The translations under genes were made by a program, and so were the position numbers. DNA of 64,000 nucleotides, from contig NZ_CP062260.1 in assembly GCF_014863545.1 (NCBI RefSeq), forward strand, positions 6,325,001-6,389,000, in the 5' to 3' direction. Under the pieces are notes generated by a model. It searched no databases, was not told where the DNA came from, and saw only the letters and a program-made list of their open reading frames with translations. Of this stretch, positions 25,737 to 34,866 are shown one piece after another; within the stretch, counting starts at the first letter, position 1; the number at the start of each line of letters is the position of its first letter. The stretch comes from Paenibacillus sp. JNUCC32 (lineage in GTDB: Bacteria; Bacillota; Bacilli; Paenibacillales; Paenibacillaceae).

Positions 25737-27143
25737 ATGGCACTGCAAATCTATAATACGCTAACCCGCATGAAAGAAACGTTTGTTGCCCAGGAACCCG
25801 GAAAGGTAAAGATCTACGTATGCGGTCCTACCGTGTACGACTATATCCATATCGGCAATGCCCGCCCGATGATTTTTTTCGACGTGGTTCGGGCGTACTT
25901 CGAGAATCAGGGCAACGACGTGAATTACGTGGTGAACTTCACGGACGTGGATGACAAAATGATTCGGAAAGCGGAGCAAACCGGGACGACCGTTCCGGAG
26001 GTTGCGGAGAAGTTCATCAGCGCCTATTACGAGGATTTGGACGGTCTCGGCATACCCAGAGCGACATTGAATCCGCGGGTAACGGACAATATGGAGAGCA
26101 TCATCGAATTCATCCAGGAGCTCATTGACCGCGACTTTGCTTATGAGAACGGCGGAGACGTATTCTACCGGACCCGCAAGTTCGACGACTACGGCAAGCT
26201 GTCCCAGCAGAACCTCGATGAGCTGCAGTTCGGGATCCGGATCGAAGTGGATAAGCGGAAGGAAAATCCGGAGGATTTCGTGCTGTGGAAAGCAGCGAAG
26301 CCGGGAGAGATCTACTGGAGCAGTCCATGGGGCGACGGCCGCCCGGGCTGGCATATCGAGTGCTCCGCCATGGCTCGCCGCTATCTCGGGGATACCTTGG
26401 ATATCCACGGCGGCGGCCAGGATCTGCAGTTCCCGCACCATGAATGCGAAGTGGCGCAGTCCGAGGCATTGACGGGCAAACCGCTCGCGAACTATTGGAT
26501 GCATAATGGATATATCCGCATCAACAACGAGAAAATGTCGAAATCGCTGGGCAACGGCGTATTGGTTAAGGAACTTCGCGAACAATATACGAAAGAAGCC
26601 GTGCGCTATTTCATGTTGTCCACCCACTACCGCAACCCGCTGAATTACAGCGACGAGGTGATGGAACAGGCACAGAACAGCGTGGAACGCCTCGCGAATG
26701 CGGCGGCAAACGTCGAACATCGATTGGGCACGGCGATCGGCTCCAAGGACGATCAAGTCAGCCAGGACGTAGCGGACAGAATATCGGCCGTGCTTGTCGA
26801 ATTTCACGAGAAAATGCAGGACGATTTCAACACGCCGGACGCCATCACCGCGATGTTCCAATGGGCCAGCGAGGCGAATCAGCTTCTGAAGGAAGCATCG
26901 ATTCCTGCCGCGGATCTGCATGAAGTGCTGCGGGCTTTCAACGAAATGAACGGCGTGCTCCGCATCGTGAACACAGGTACGGATGAATTGCTGGATGAGG
27001 AAATCGAAGCGCTGATTGCCGAACGTGTCGAAGCCCGCAAGAATAAAAACTGGGACCGAGCGGACGAAATCCGCGACAAGCTGGCGGACGAAGGCATCGT
27101 GCTGGAGGATACGGCGCAGGGCATGCGCTGGCGGCGTAAATGA
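25737..27143 (+). CDS. cysS: Cysteine-tRNA ligase
   Basis: A 468-residue class I synthetase. '[22 protein letters not shown]' carries the zinc-binding cysteine and HIGH motif, 'HIECSAM' and '[12 protein letters not shown]' supply the other zinc ligands, and '[10 protein letters not shown]' is the KMSKS loop. It follows cysE by 155 bases of unremarkable sequence under the same T-box. It charges tRNA-Cys, the effector read by the leader. The stop overlaps the mrnC start. Confidence 0.96.
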   Translation: MALQIYNTLTRMKETFVAQEPGKVKIYVCGPTVYDYIHIGNARPMIFFDVVRAYFENQGNDVNYVVNFTDVDDKMIRKAEQTGTTVPEVAEKFISAYYEDLDGLGIPRATLNPRVTDNMESIIEFIQELIDRDFAYENGGDVFYRTRKFDDYGKLSQQNLDELQFGIRIEVDKRKENPEDFVLWKAAKPGEIYWSSPWGDGRPGWHIECSAMARRYLGDTLDIHGGGQDLQFPHHECEVAQSEALTGKPLANYWMHNGYIRINNEKMSKSLGNGVLVKELREQYTKEAVRYFMLSTHYRNPLNYSDEVMEQAQNSVERLANAAANVEHRLGTAIGSKDDQVSQDVADRISAVLVEFHEKMQDDFNTPDAITAMFQWASEANQLLKEASIPAADLHEVLRAFNEMNGVLRIVNTGTDELLDEEIEALIAERVEARKNKNWDRADEIRDKLADEGIVLEDTAQGMRWRRK

Positions 27144-27583
27144 GCGGGGATAAGCATCGGGATCCTGCAGTAGGCTGGTTTGATTTTCCGCCGTCGAAGC
27201 CGGCCCGTTTAATCCCGCCCATCGTGCTCGCTTATATCGGGGACGCCATTTATGAGGTGGCGGTGAGGCAGTTTCTGATATCACGGGCCAATCTCCGTCC
27301 CCATCACTTGCACCGTTCGGCCACGAGTTTCGTGTCGGCGAAGGCGCAGAGCCGGATATTGGCTTTTCTGGATCCGGAGCTGACGGAGGAAGAGCGCGAT
27401 GTGGTGCGTCAGGGGCGCAATGCCAAATCAGGCAGCATACCGAAGAATGCCGACGTGCTGGAATATCGGCATGCAACGGCATTCGAGACGCTGGTTGGGT
27501 ATTTATATTATGCGGGAGAGCAGGACCGTCTCCGTGAACTCATCGGAAAGAGCATCGAGTTTATCGAGGGGTCCGTTAAATAA
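27140..27583 (+). CDS. mrnC: Mini-ribonuclease III
   Basis: A 147-residue RNase III catalytic domain without a double-stranded-RNA-binding domain. 'PPIVLAYIGDAIYEVAVRQFLI' holds the catalytic acidic region and 'EYRHATAFETLVGYLYYAGEQDRLREL' the second one. It matures the ends of 23S rRNA. Its ATG overlaps the cysS stop (ATGA), as in Bacillus. Confidence 0.94.
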   Translation: MSGDKHRDPAVGWFDFPPSKPARLIPPIVLAYIGDAIYEVAVRQFLISRANLRPHHLHRSATSFVSAKAQSRILAFLDPELTEEERDVVRQGRNAKSGSIPKNADVLEYRHATAFETLVGYLYYAGEQDRLRELIGKSIEFIEGSVK

Positions 27584-27675
27584 ACCGTGTGGCAATATAG
27601 GCATCAACATGAAACGATACAGCCGGTTTTTCCCATGCGAGGGGGACGCCGGCTGATATGCAGGAGGAGAGCTAC

Positions 27676-28428
27676 ATGATGCAAGAAGAGGAAGTAGTAG
27701 CCGGTAAGCATTCCGTCACGGAAGCGCTCAAATCCGGACGCACGATCAATAAAATATGGATTGCCGAAAACGCGCAAAAGCATCTGACCCTGCCGATCAT
27801 CGCGGAAGCGAAGAAGCTGGGCATCGTCGTTCAGCATGTGGACAAACGGAAGCTGGATCAGATGGTTCCGGGAGTCCAGCATCAAGGCGTGGTTGCCCAG
27901 ACGGCACCCTACGCTTATGTGGAAGTGGACGATTTGCTGAAGGCCGCGGAGGAAAAAGGCGAGCCGCCTTTCCTGCTGCTTCTGGACGAGATCGAGGATC
28001 CGCACAATCTGGGATCGATTCTCCGAACGGCCGACTGCACGGGCGCTCACGGCGTCATATTGCCTAAGCGTAGATCCGCGCAGATAACGGCAACGGTATC
28101 CAAAACATCGGCCGGCGCGGTGGAGTATGTGCCTGTAGCCAGAGTGACCAATCTGGGCCAAACCATCGATCAGCTGAAGGAAATGGGCGTGTGGGTTGTC
28201 GGAACCGTGGTCGATGCCGTTCAGGAATTGTATGATACCGAGGTTTTCGACGGGCCGGTCGCCATCGTTATCGGCAATGAGAATAAAGGGATGGGGCGTC
28301 TGATCCGCGAGAAATGCGATGTGCTTGTGAAACTGCCGATGGCCGGAAAAATCAATTCGCTTAACGCCTCGGTTGCCGCAGGCGTCGTCATGTACGAAGT
28401 GCTTCGCCGTCGCCGCCTGCAAGGTTAG
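27676..28428 (+). CDS. rlmB: 23S rRNA (guanosine-2'-O-)-methyltransferase RlmB
   Basis: A 250-residue SpoU/TrmH-type methyltransferase with a trefoil-knot SAM site. It has an N-terminal substrate-binding domain ('VVAGKHSVTEALKSGRTINKIWIAENAQKH') and the three SPOUT motifs 'LLLDEIEDPHNLGSILRTADCTGAHGVILPKRRSAQ', 'VAIVIGNENKGMGRLI' and 'VKLPMAGKINSLNASVAAGVVMYE'. ATG 27676 follows GGAGGAG; an in-frame ATG at 27658 is inside that site. It modifies a G in domain V of 23S rRNA. Confidence 0.94.
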   Translation: MMQEEEVVAGKHSVTEALKSGRTINKIWIAENAQKHLTLPIIAEAKKLGIVVQHVDKRKLDQMVPGVQHQGVVAQTAPYAYVEVDDLLKAAEEKGEPPFLLLLDEIEDPHNLGSILRTADCTGAHGVILPKRRSAQITATVSKTSAGAVEYVPVARVTNLGQTIDQLKEMGVWVVGTVVDAVQELYDTEVFDGPVAIVIGNENKGMGRLIREKCDVLVKLPMAGKINSLNASVAAGVVMYEVLRRRRLQG

Positions 28429-28430
28429 CG

Positions 28431-28952
28431 ATGATGGCCGATTGGCGGGATGTGCTGCTGGTCGACGGTTATAACATGATCGGCGGCTGGCCGCATCTTG
28501 CGAAGCTTGCCAACAGCAGCATGCACGAAGCGCGGGACTTGCTGCTTGAAAAATTAGCGGATTACCAAGCGTATTCAGGCCTCAGAGTCGTGGTGATTTT
28601 TGACGCGTACCGGGTCCCGGGCTTGGGGAAATCCTACACGCAAGGCAAGGTGCAGGTGTTTTTTACGAAAGAGAAGGAAACCGCCGATGAGTGCATTGAG
28701 CGGCTTGTCGGCGAGTTTAGCCATCGACGGCGTAAAATTTATGTGGCGACCAGCGATTTAATCGAGCAGCACGTCATTTTTGCTAGAGGAGCACTCCGGC
28801 TGTCCGCCCGGGAATTGCTGAGCGAGGTCGAGCAGAGCGAGCGCGAAGTGAAGCAGAAGATTACGAAAGAGCATACCAAGAGCAGAAATACGCTTGACGG
28901 GAAGCTGCCGCCGGATGTGAGACAGGCGTTCGAGCGCTGGCGAAGGGAGTAA
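28431..28952 (+). CDS. rae1: Ribosome-associated endoribonuclease Rae1 (YacP, NYN domain)
   Basis: A 173-residue NYN/PIN-like nuclease: 'DVLLVDGYNMIGGWP' with the first catalytic aspartate, 'LRVVVIFDAYRVPG', 'KETADECIERLV' and 'KIYVATSDLIEQHVIFARGALRLSARELL'. B. subtilis Rae1 cleaves translated mRNA in the ribosomal A site. It starts two bases after rlmB, so the RNA-processing genes mrnC, rlmB and rae1 form one unit. Confidence 0.9.
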   Translation: MMADWRDVLLVDGYNMIGGWPHLAKLANSSMHEARDLLLEKLADYQAYSGLRVVVIFDAYRVPGLGKSYTQGKVQVFFTKEKETADECIERLVGEFSHRRRKIYVATSDLIEQHVIFARGALRLSARELLSEVEQSEREVKQKITKEHTKSRNTLDGKLPPDVRQAFERWRRE

Positions 28953-29070
28953 CACAGTTTTACACCATGGGGGACGAAAGGTCGGCTCATTTGGAAAATG
29001 AAACAATATATGAATCTACGAAATAGTTTACATTAAATGTTATTATCGGTCTATTTTAGGTAGAACGTGG

Positions 29071-29099
29071 TTGACGGTCTAGTAGACATCATATATACT
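29071..29099 (+). promoter_or_regulatory. SigA-type promoter of sigH
   Basis: TTGACG, 17 bases and TATACT, about 60 bases before the sigH start. The AT-rich sequence around it would suit AbrB-type control, as known for Bacillus sigH, but no defined site can be named. Confidence 0.8.
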
Positions 29100-29157
29100 T
29101 GTCATATATTTCAAGCGAGTGACGGGCTACCGTGCGTTCCGGGCCGGAGGGATTCTA

Positions 29158-29802
29158 TTGAGTGTGGACCTCAAGGAAGTCATGTTGTCAGGGTATGATG
29201 TGATAAGCGATGAAGACATTGTCGAGGCGGTCCGCGAGGGTGACAGCGGGGCGCTGGAGTATTTGATCAATAAGTACCGGAATTTTGTACGTGCTAAAGC
29301 CCGTTCCTATTTTCTGATTGGCGCCGACCGGGAGGATATCGTCCAGGAAGGCATGATCGGGCTGTACAAGGCAATTCGTGATTTTAAAGGGGATAAGCTG
29401 TCCTCGTTCAAGGCCTTTGCCGAGCTCTGCATTACCAGGCAGATCATTACGGCGATCAAGACCGCTACGAGACAGAAGCATATTCCGCTCAATTCGTATG
29501 TCTCTTTGGACAAGCCGATTTATGACGAGGACTCGGACCGTACGCTGCTGGATGTCATTTGTGGTACAGCGGTAAGCGATCCGGAGGAACTGATCATCAA
29601 TCAAGAGGAGTTTGTCGGCCTGGAAGACAAGATGTCAGAGATCTTAAGCGATCTGGAACGGAAAGTCTTGATGCTTTATTTGGACGGTCGTTCCTATCAA
29701 GAAATCGCGGTAGATTTGAGGCGTCACGTGAAATCGATTGACAATGCCCTCCAGCGGGTAAAGCGAAAGCTTGAGCGTTATCTGGAGGTCAGGGATAATT
29801 AA
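29158..29802 (+). CDS. sigH: RNA polymerase sigma-H factor
   Basis: A 214-residue sigma-70-family factor almost identical in its core to Bacillus SigH. Region 2 is 'LEYLINKYRNFVRAKARSYFLIGADREDIVQEGMIGLYKAIRDF' with 'LSSFKAFAELCITRQIITAIKTATRQKH', and region 4 is 'LSDLERKVLMLYLDGRSYQEIAVDLRRHVKSIDNALQRVKRKLERYLE'. TTG 29158 has GGAGG six bases upstream; the GTG at 29119 has no site. It directs transition-state, competence and early sporulation genes, so the organism is probably a spore former. Confidence 0.95.
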   Translation: MSVDLKEVMLSGYDVISDEDIVEAVREGDSGALEYLINKYRNFVRAKARSYFLIGADREDIVQEGMIGLYKAIRDFKGDKLSSFKAFAELCITRQIITAIKTATRQKHIPLNSYVSLDKPIYDEDSDRTLLDVICGTAVSDPEELIINQEEFVGLEDKMSEILSDLERKVLMLYLDGRSYQEIAVDLRRHVKSIDNALQRVKRKLERYLEVRDN

Positions 29803-29825
29803 AGCAAATGTCGGACAAGAAGCAG

Positions 29826-29849
29826 AAGGCTCAATCAGAGCCTTTTTTT
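29826..29849 (+). terminator. Terminator after sigH
   Basis: AAGGCTC-AATCA-GAGCCTT followed by a T run, 24 bases past the sigH stop. Confidence 0.9.
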
Positions 29850-30041
29850 AATTGCAGCATCGTATTTCGGGATGGCCGTTGAAGGATCTTTGCATGCTTT
29901 ACCGCCATGATCTTTTGACGGCAGACGTGATTTGACGCAATTCAGAGATGTCCATTTTCGCATTATGTGTAATATTTGGTGTTTCATCTGTTGGAAGATT
30001 GAACATACTGGATATAGGCTAAATGCTATGCAAGATGGACA

Positions 30042-30136
30042 AAGACTGTGAAACGCCACAGTTTTTTACAGCGGAAGGTGTACGATAAGCCGGGGACTTA
30101 TTCCCTGGTTTAGCTGGCAATGGCATTTATTGCAGC
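30042..30136 (+). other. Cluster of three small hairpins between sigH and rpmG
   Basis: ACTGTG-N6-CACAGT with TTTTT behind (30045-30067) looks like a weak terminator. It is followed by CCGGGGA-N5-TCCCTGG (30090-30108) and GCTGGCAAT...ATTGCAGC (30113-30136), neither with a T run. The rest of the 500-base gap (29850-30160) holds no gene I can support. Confidence 0.45.
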
Positions 30137-30158
30137 CCGCAATCAGAGAGAAAAAGGC

Positions 30159-30205
30159 TTGAAATGGCGCTACCCTTGTGATAAAGTGTTTTAGGTAGGC
30201 CTAAA
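30159..30205 (+). promoter_or_regulatory. Promoter of rpmG-secE-nusG with palindrome at the start site
   Basis: TTGAAA (30159-30164), 17 bases and TAAAGT (30182-30187). TTTAGG-TAGG-CCTAAA (30190-30205) is a small palindrome directly behind the -10 box, over the likely transcription start. Confidence 0.5.
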
Positions 30206-30227
30206 TTCGCGTGTTTTATGAATGGAT

Positions 30228-30258
30228 CGTTGTTACAGCTTTTGGAACAACGGTTTTA
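30228..30258 (+). other. Attenuator-like hairpin in the rpmG leader
   Basis: CGTTGTT (30228-30234) and AACAACG (30246-30252) form a 7-bp stem followed by GTTTTATT, about 35 bases after the proposed transcript start and 106 before rpmG. It could be a leaky terminator. Confidence 0.4.
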
Positions 30259-30363
30259 TTCATCTCGCAGAAATAACCGGTTTTCGATGAGAATAAGGTT
30301 GTTTCTACTAGGATCAATATCGATTCTTCTGACAAAGAAGGACGTCTTCGGGAGGTGCACATC

Positions 30364-30513
30364 ATGCGGGTAATTATCACTTTGGCTTGTACAAGCTGCA
30401 AACAAAGAAACTACACAACCACCAAAAACAAGCGAAATCACCCCGACCGCATGGAGATGAAGAAATTTTGCAAGTTCTGTAACGAGCAAACTCCTCATCG
30501 CGAAACCAGATAG
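30364..30513 (+). CDS. rpmG: 50S ribosomal protein L33
   Basis: A 49-residue basic protein: [20 protein letters not shown] at the start, then '[13 protein letters not shown]'. The two CxxC pairs mark the zinc-containing (C+) form. GGAGGTG lies six bases before ATG 30364. It precedes secE and nusG as in other Bacillales. Confidence 0.93.
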   Translation: MRVIITLACTSCKQRNYTTTKNKRNHPDRMEMKKFCKFCNEQTPHRETR

Positions 30514-30537
30514 TTTTCTTTTGGAGGTGTAGTCGGC

Positions 30538-30729
30538 GTGAAACGTGGTTTCAAGTCTCTGTTTTCCTTTTTCTCTGAAAGCTGGGCGGAACTTAAAAAA
30601 GTTCGCTGGCCCAATCGTAAAGAACTGACGAACTATACTCTCATTGTTCTCGGCACCATTGTGTTTGTCACGATTTATTTTTGGGTTGTAGACATCGGTA
30701 TTTCCGCTGTGATCGAAGCGATAATTTAG
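30538..30729 (+). CDS. secE: Protein translocase subunit SecE
   Basis: A 63-residue protein with a short amphipathic N-terminus ('SWAELKKVRWPNRKELTNYT', the conserved SecE signature) and one membrane helix ('LIVLGTIVFVTIYFWVVDIGISAVIEAI'). It clamps SecY in the translocon. GTG 30538 lies behind GGAGGTG. One gene of rpmG-secE-nusG. Confidence 0.95.
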   Translation: MKRGFKSLFSFFSESWAELKKVRWPNRKELTNYTLIVLGTIVFVTIYFWVVDIGISAVIEAII

Positions 30730-30750
30730 AAGGGTCCCAGGTGGCTTGAT

Positions 30751-31284
30751 ATGGAAAAAAGATGGTACGTAGTTCATACCTATTCTGGGTATGAGAATAA
30801 AGTCAAAGCCAATTTGGAAAAACGTGTCGAGTCCATGGGCATGGAGGACAAAATATTCCGCGTTCTTGTTCCGATGGAAGAAGAAATCGTAAACAAAGAC
30901 GGCAAGAAAAAAACCGTCATGCGTAAAGTTTACCCGGGATATGTCTTGGTCGAAATGATTCAGACCGATGATTCTTGGTATGTTGTCCGCAATACGCCAG
31001 GAGTGACCGGTTTTGTTGGTTCGACAGGGTCCGGTTCTAAACCGACGCCTTTGCTTCCGGAAGAAGTGGAACAGATTCTGAAGCATATGGGCATGGAAGA
31101 GCCGAAACCGAAGATCGAATTCGACATCAAGGAATCCGTTCGTATCAAGGTTGGTCCTTTTGCGAATTTTGTGGGCTCCGTGGAAGAGATTTTGGCTGAA
31201 AAGAGCAAGTTGAAAGTTCACGTCAACATGTTTGGACGGGAAACCCCGCTGGAGTTGGATTATACTCAAGTGGAGAAGATCTGA
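30751..31284 (+). CDS. nusG: Transcription termination/antitermination protein NusG
   Basis: A 177-residue elongation factor. The NGN domain covers residues 1-115 ('KRWYVVHTYSGYENKVKANLEKRVESMG', 'KVYPGYVLVEM', 'VRNTPGVTGFVGS'), and the KOW domain lies near the C-terminus ('IKVGPFANFVGSVEEILAEKSKLKVHVNMFGRETPLELDYTQVEKI'). It binds RNA polymerase and modulates pausing. It starts 21 bases after secE. Confidence 0.96.
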   Translation: MEKRWYVVHTYSGYENKVKANLEKRVESMGMEDKIFRVLVPMEEEIVNKDGKKKTVMRKVYPGYVLVEMIQTDDSWYVVRNTPGVTGFVGSTGSGSKPTPLLPEEVEQILKHMGMEEPKPKIEFDIKESVRIKVGPFANFVGSVEEILAEKSKLKVHVNMFGRETPLELDYTQVEKI

Positions 31285-31356
31285 TTCTTCAGGTTTCTTG
31301 TGGGAGGGCGTAAATATGCGTCCGTCTACCACTATTGATGCAAGGAGGTGTCAACC

Positions 31357-31782
31357 ATGGCTAAAAAAGTTATCAAGATTGTGAAACTGCAAATTCCTGC
31401 AGGTAAAGCGAACCCGGCTCCTCCAGTAGGTCCTGCATTGGGTCAAGCGGGTGTCAACATCATGGCATTCTGTAAAGAATTCAACGCACGTACTGCTGAT
31501 CAAGCTGGTCTGATCATTCCGGTTGAAATTTCGGTGTTTGAAGATCGTTCCTTTACGTTCATCACGAAAACTCCACCGGCTGCTGTTCTGCTTCGCGTGG
31601 CTGCTAAGATCGAAAAAGGATCCGGCGAGCCTAACAAGAAGAAAGTGGCTACCGTTAAGCGTGACGCTGTTCGTCAAATCGCTGAGCAAAAAATGCCTGA
31701 CCTGAACGCTGCATCTGTTGAAGCTGCAATGAAGATGGTAGAAGGTACTGCCCGTAGTATGGGTATCACAATCGAAGACTAA
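31357..31782 (+). CDS. rplK: 50S ribosomal protein L11
   Basis: A 141-residue protein with the N-terminal '[41 protein letters not shown]' and the C-terminal rRNA-binding domain. It forms part of the GTPase-associated centre and is needed for stringent response signalling. ATG 31357 follows AGGAGG by eight bases. Confidence 0.97.
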   Translation: MAKKVIKIVKLQIPAGKANPAPPVGPALGQAGVNIMAFCKEFNARTADQAGLIIPVEISVFEDRSFTFITKTPPAAVLLRVAAKIEKGSGEPNKKKVATVKRDAVRQIAEQKMPDLNAASVEAAMKMVEGTARSMGITIED

Positions 31783-31862
31783 TCGTCTTTCGGTTGAAAC
31801 CGGACGAGGTCCGGATTATGTGGGAGGAATTTCCGCTAACACCACAAAGGAGGAAAACAAAC

Positions 31863-32555
31863 ATGGCTAAACACGGTAAGAAATACGTTGAAGCTGCCAA
31901 GCTGATTGACAGCGAAGCAACTTATGAGCCTTTGGAAGCTGTAGAGCTTGTGAAGAAGGCTGCAACTGCCAAATTCGACGAAACTGTTGAAGCGGCTGTA
32001 CGTTTGGGCGTAGACCCGCGTAAACAAGACCAGGCTGTTCGTGGTGTTGTTGTCTTGCCTCACGGCACAGGTAAAACACAACGCGTTCTGGTATTTGCAA
32101 AAGGTGAAAAAGCGAAAGAGGCTGAAGCGGCTGGCGCTGATTTTGTTGGCGATCAGGACATGATCAACAAAATCCAACAAGGCTGGTTCGAGTTCGATGT
32201 CTGCGTAGCTACACCTGATATGATGAGTGAAGTCGGTAAACTTGGCCGTCTGCTCGGTGGTAAAGGCCTGATGCCTAACCCTAAAGCTGGTACGGTTACA
32301 TTCGATGTTGCCAAGGCTGTTCAAGAAATCAAAGCCGGTAAAATCGAGTACCGTCTGGACAAAGCAGGTCAAATTCACGCGCCAATCGGTAAAGTGTCTT
32401 TCGATGCAGCTCAATTGAATGAGAACCTCAAAGCTCTCATCGATGCATTGAATCGTGCGAAGCCAGCTGCCGCTAAAGGTGTATACCTGAAAGGCATCGC
32501 TGTTTCCTCGACGATGGGACCAAGCGCTCGCGTGAACACAACCGTTTACAGATAA
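31863..32555 (+). CDS. rplA: 50S ribosomal protein L1
   Basis: A 230-residue L1-stalk protein: '[71 protein letters not shown]' and '[19 protein letters not shown]'. ATG 31863 with AAGGAGG is chosen; the frame is open upstream but without homologous residues. L1 commonly represses its own mRNA; the 80-base rplK-rplA gap is too short to judge a site. Confidence 0.97.
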   Translation: MAKHGKKYVEAAKLIDSEATYEPLEAVELVKKAATAKFDETVEAAVRLGVDPRKQDQAVRGVVVLPHGTGKTQRVLVFAKGEKAKEAEAAGADFVGDQDMINKIQQGWFEFDVCVATPDMMSEVGKLGRLLGGKGLMPNPKAGTVTFDVAKAVQEIKAGKIEYRLDKAGQIHAPIGKVSFDAAQLNENLKALIDALNRAKPAAAKGVYLKGIAVSSTMGPSARVNTTVYR

Positions 32556-32563
32556 TATTACCA

Positions 32564-32593
32564 TTGACTTTAGTCGATGAGGTTTGATATTAT
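32564..32593 (+). promoter_or_regulatory. SigA-type promoter of rplJL
   Basis: TTGACT, 18 bases and TATTAT, starting nine bases after the rplA stop. It gives the stalk genes their own start, with a leader of about 240 bases. Confidence 0.78.
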
Positions 32594-32635
32594 GTAACAG
32601 TTGTGAGTCTTCGAGACTGACCCTTAAAGTTGAAT

Positions 32636-32774
32636 ATGCTTACCGTAGACAGTAGGTGCCCTAAGCAGGCTTAATTTCCTACCGAGGTGTTATGATAGAA
32701 CGTCAACAATTTGTCCGGTTGTACCGGCCAAATGATGATTCATCAGGCCTTCGTGATTCTACGGAGGCTTTTTT
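32636..32774 (+). promoter_or_regulatory. L10 leader with attenuator upstream of rplJ
   Basis: The conserved block from 32642 ('CCGTAGACAGTAGGTGCC' then 'GGCTTAATTTCCTACCGAGG') matches the known ribosomal-protein L10 leader, the binding site for the L10(L12)4 complex. It is followed by an intrinsic terminator, GCCTTCGT / ACGGAGGC plus TTTTTT (32746-32774). Excess L10-L12 should stabilise the form that lets the terminator fold. The switching mechanism is inferred from the layout. Confidence 0.85.
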
Positions 32775-32841
32775 AGTGCCCGTAGGAAGAGCGGAGAGCT
32801 TGGTGCTCTTACGCTACTAATACAACCAGGAGGTGTAATCA

Positions 32842-33345
32842 TTGGCAAACGCAAAAGTGATTCAAGCGAAACAAGAAGCGGTTGATGTCGTTGCTGCTAA
32901 GCTGCGCGAGAGCGTATCTACAGTAGTTGCCGACTATCGCGGACTGAACGTTGCGCAAGTAACTGAACTTCGTAAGCAGCTTCGTGAAGCTGGCGTCGAG
33001 TTCCAAGTACTGAAAAACACGCTGCTTCGCCGTGCAACTGCGGCAGCAGAGCTGACTGATCTGGACGAAGTCCTGACTGGTCCTACAGCTGTTGCTTTTG
33101 GTACCAATGACGCTGTCGCTCCAGCAAAAATCCTCAACGATTTTGCTAAGAAAAACGACGCGTTGAAATTGAAAGGCGGCGTAGTTGAAGGCCGTGTAAT
33201 CGGAGAGAGCGAAATCAAAGCTCTGGCAGAACTTCCGTCCCGCGAAGGTCTCCTTTCCATGCTCCTCAGCGTGCTTCAAGCTCCAGTGCGCAACTTCGCG
33301 CTTGCAGTTAAAGCCGTTGCTGAGAAGGAAGAACAAGGCGCATAA
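32842..33345 (+). CDS. rplJ: 50S ribosomal protein L10
   Basis: A 167-residue stalk base protein: '[64 protein letters not shown]' and a C-terminal helix that carries L12 dimers. The start is TTG 32842, six to seven bases after AGGAGGTG. It binds its own leader as the autoregulator. Confidence 0.96.
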   Translation: MANAKVIQAKQEAVDVVAAKLRESVSTVVADYRGLNVAQVTELRKQLREAGVEFQVLKNTLLRRATAAAELTDLDEVLTGPTAVAFGTNDAVAPAKILNDFAKKNDALKLKGGVVEGRVIGESEIKALAELPSREGLLSMLLSVLQAPVRNFALAVKAVAEKEEQGA

Positions 33346-33413
33346 GCCTTGTCTTGCTGAAGCTGTGTAACAACAACTATCAAATCTTAATAATAAATGG
33401 AGGTTCAACTTAA

Positions 33414-33776
33414 ATGAGCAAAGAGCAAATCTTGGAAGCAATTAAAGGTATGTCTGTTCTGGAACTGAACGATCTCGTAAAAGCAATCGAAGAAGAATTT
33501 GGTGTAACTGCTGCAGCTCCAGTAGCTGTTGTAGGTGGCGCTGGTGCAGCTGCTGAAGCAGAGCAATCCGAATTCGACGTAATCCTGACTAGCGCAGGCG
33601 CGTCCAAAATCAACGTAATCAAAGTGGTTCGCGAAATCACAGGTCTTGGCTTGAAAGAAGCAAAAGAACTGGTTGACAACGCTCCAAAACCATTGAAAGA
33701 AAAAGTAGCTAAAGAAGAAGCTGAAGCTGTTAAAGCTAAATTGGAAGAAGCAGGCGCATCCGTAGAAGTGAAGTAA
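33414..33776 (+). CDS. rplL: 50S ribosomal protein L7/L12
   Basis: A 120-residue acidic stalk protein: N-terminal dimerisation domain ('[29 protein letters not shown]'), an alanine-rich hinge, and a C-terminal factor-binding domain ('[67 protein letters not shown]'). It recruits translation factors and is present in several copies per ribosome. Confidence 0.97.
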   Translation: MSKEQILEAIKGMSVLELNDLVKAIEEEFGVTAAAPVAVVGGAGAAAEAEQSEFDVILTSAGASKINVIKVVREITGLGLKEAKELVDNAPKPLKEKVAKEEAEAVKAKLEEAGASVEVK

Positions 33777-33806
33777 TTACTTCTCTAGATGAATGTCAGC
33801 AAGAAG

Positions 33807-33840
33807 CAAACCCCTTGAATATTTGTTCAAGGGGTTTGTT
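33807..33840 (+). terminator. Terminator after rplL
   Basis: AAACCCCTTGAA and TTCAAGGGGTTT form a perfect 12-bp stem with a six-base loop and a short T tail. It may be partial, allowing some read-through to the methyltransferase gene. Confidence 0.78.
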
Positions 33841-33960
33841 ATTGTGGCGGGGAGTTCAACGCGTACTGATTCTCCGCAGGAAAGGTTATACTGGAATAAT
33901 GGAGCGCTTAAGGCCGATATGCCTTAGACGGGCAGAATTTGATTCAAGACGGAGGAAATG

Positions 33961-34566
33961 ATGCCGAATCAACATTATTACTCAAACCAGCCGGAGATTG
34001 CTCATGATCGTAAGGAGCTAAAGACGGAACTTCGGGGGCAGTCATTTAGTTTGGTCAGCGACGCTGGCGTATTCTCCAAGGGCGGCGTGGATTATGGCAG
34101 CAAGGTGTTGATAGACGCCATGGATTTCGGGCAGGATGCCCAAGTGCTGGATGTAGGGTGCGGGTACGGCCCGATCGGTCTAACGGCGGCAAGAATGGCC
34201 ACGCAAGGCCATGTGACGATGATCGACATCAATAGCCGGGCTGTCGAATTGGCCAAAGAGAATGCGAAGCGCAACGGTATAATCAACGTTACGATCTTAG
34301 AAAGCGACTTGTTTGAGGCGGTGAAGGATCAGCAATTTGATGTGGTTCTGACCAATCCGCCGATTCGTGCGGGAAAAGAAACGGTGCATGCCATATTCGA
34401 GGAATCGTGGAAACATCTGCGCGAGAATGGACAGTTGTGGGTTGTGATTCAGAAGAAGCAGGGTGCGCCTTCGGCCAAAGCGAAGCTGGAGAGTTTATTT
34501 GAACGGGTTGAGGAAGTAACGAAGGATAAAGGGTACCGAATATTCAAAGCGACGAAATCTTCTTAA
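33961..34566 (+). CDS. Class I SAM-dependent methyltransferase, RsmC-like (YbxB)
   Basis: A 201-residue methyltransferase: 'GSKVLIDAMDFGQDAQVLDVGCGYGPIGLTAA' is the SAM-binding motif I, and 'FDVVLTNPPIRAGKETVHAIFEESWKHL' carries the NPPI catalytic motif of N2-guanine rRNA methyltransferases. It is the counterpart of B. subtilis YbxB at the same place between rplL and rpoB. ATG 33961 lies five bases after GGAGG, ATG 33958 only two. The RNA target is not established from sequence. Confidence 0.9.
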   Translation: MPNQHYYSNQPEIAHDRKELKTELRGQSFSLVSDAGVFSKGGVDYGSKVLIDAMDFGQDAQVLDVGCGYGPIGLTAARMATQGHVTMIDINSRAVELAKENAKRNGIINVTILESDLFEAVKDQQFDVVLTNPPIRAGKETVHAIFEESWKHLRENGQLWVVIQKKQGAPSAKAKLESLFERVEEVTKDKGYRIFKATKSS

Positions 34567-34584
34567 AATAGTTCGACTAGGCTG

Positions 34585-34613
34585 TTGACTTGGGTATGCT
34601 GGTATGGTATTAT
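34585..34613 (+). promoter_or_regulatory. SigA-type promoter of rpoBC
   Basis: TTGACT, 17 bases and TATTAT, 300 bases before rpoB, giving a long leader. Confidence 0.78.
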
Positions 34614-34674
34614 TATAAAATGTCAGTATTAGGATGGTCTCTTTGTCTTTAGTTGGCTGAAATGTCAAGACTTA

Positions 34675-34866
34675 TTATGCGGAAATACGCATAAAGTCGG
34701 TCATATTGACGTATAATATGTACATTTTGGGCAAATCTACAGGATATGAGATGATTATCATAACCATGGATAAGCTGCTCTTTTTTCGAAAAGGTATTCG
34801 ATAAGGGCTTTTCTCTATTTATGGGAGTGTCCTCTGTATGTTCCATTATAGTGTTACAAACAGAGG
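34675..34866 (+). promoter_or_regulatory. rpoB leader: inverted repeats and possible second promoter
   Basis: TTATGCG-N6-CGCATAA (34675-34694) is a perfect inverted repeat. A consensus TATAAT follows at about 34712 but has no clear -35 box. Nearer the gene CCTCTGT (34831) pairs with ACAGAGG (34860). These may fold in the leader RNA; none is a known regulatory class to me. Confidence 0.4.

Noticed and set aside
25761..27482. A 573-codon open frame antisense to cysS and mrnC.
   Set aside because: No domain is recognisable, it spans two well-identified genes, and such frames are common in this base composition.
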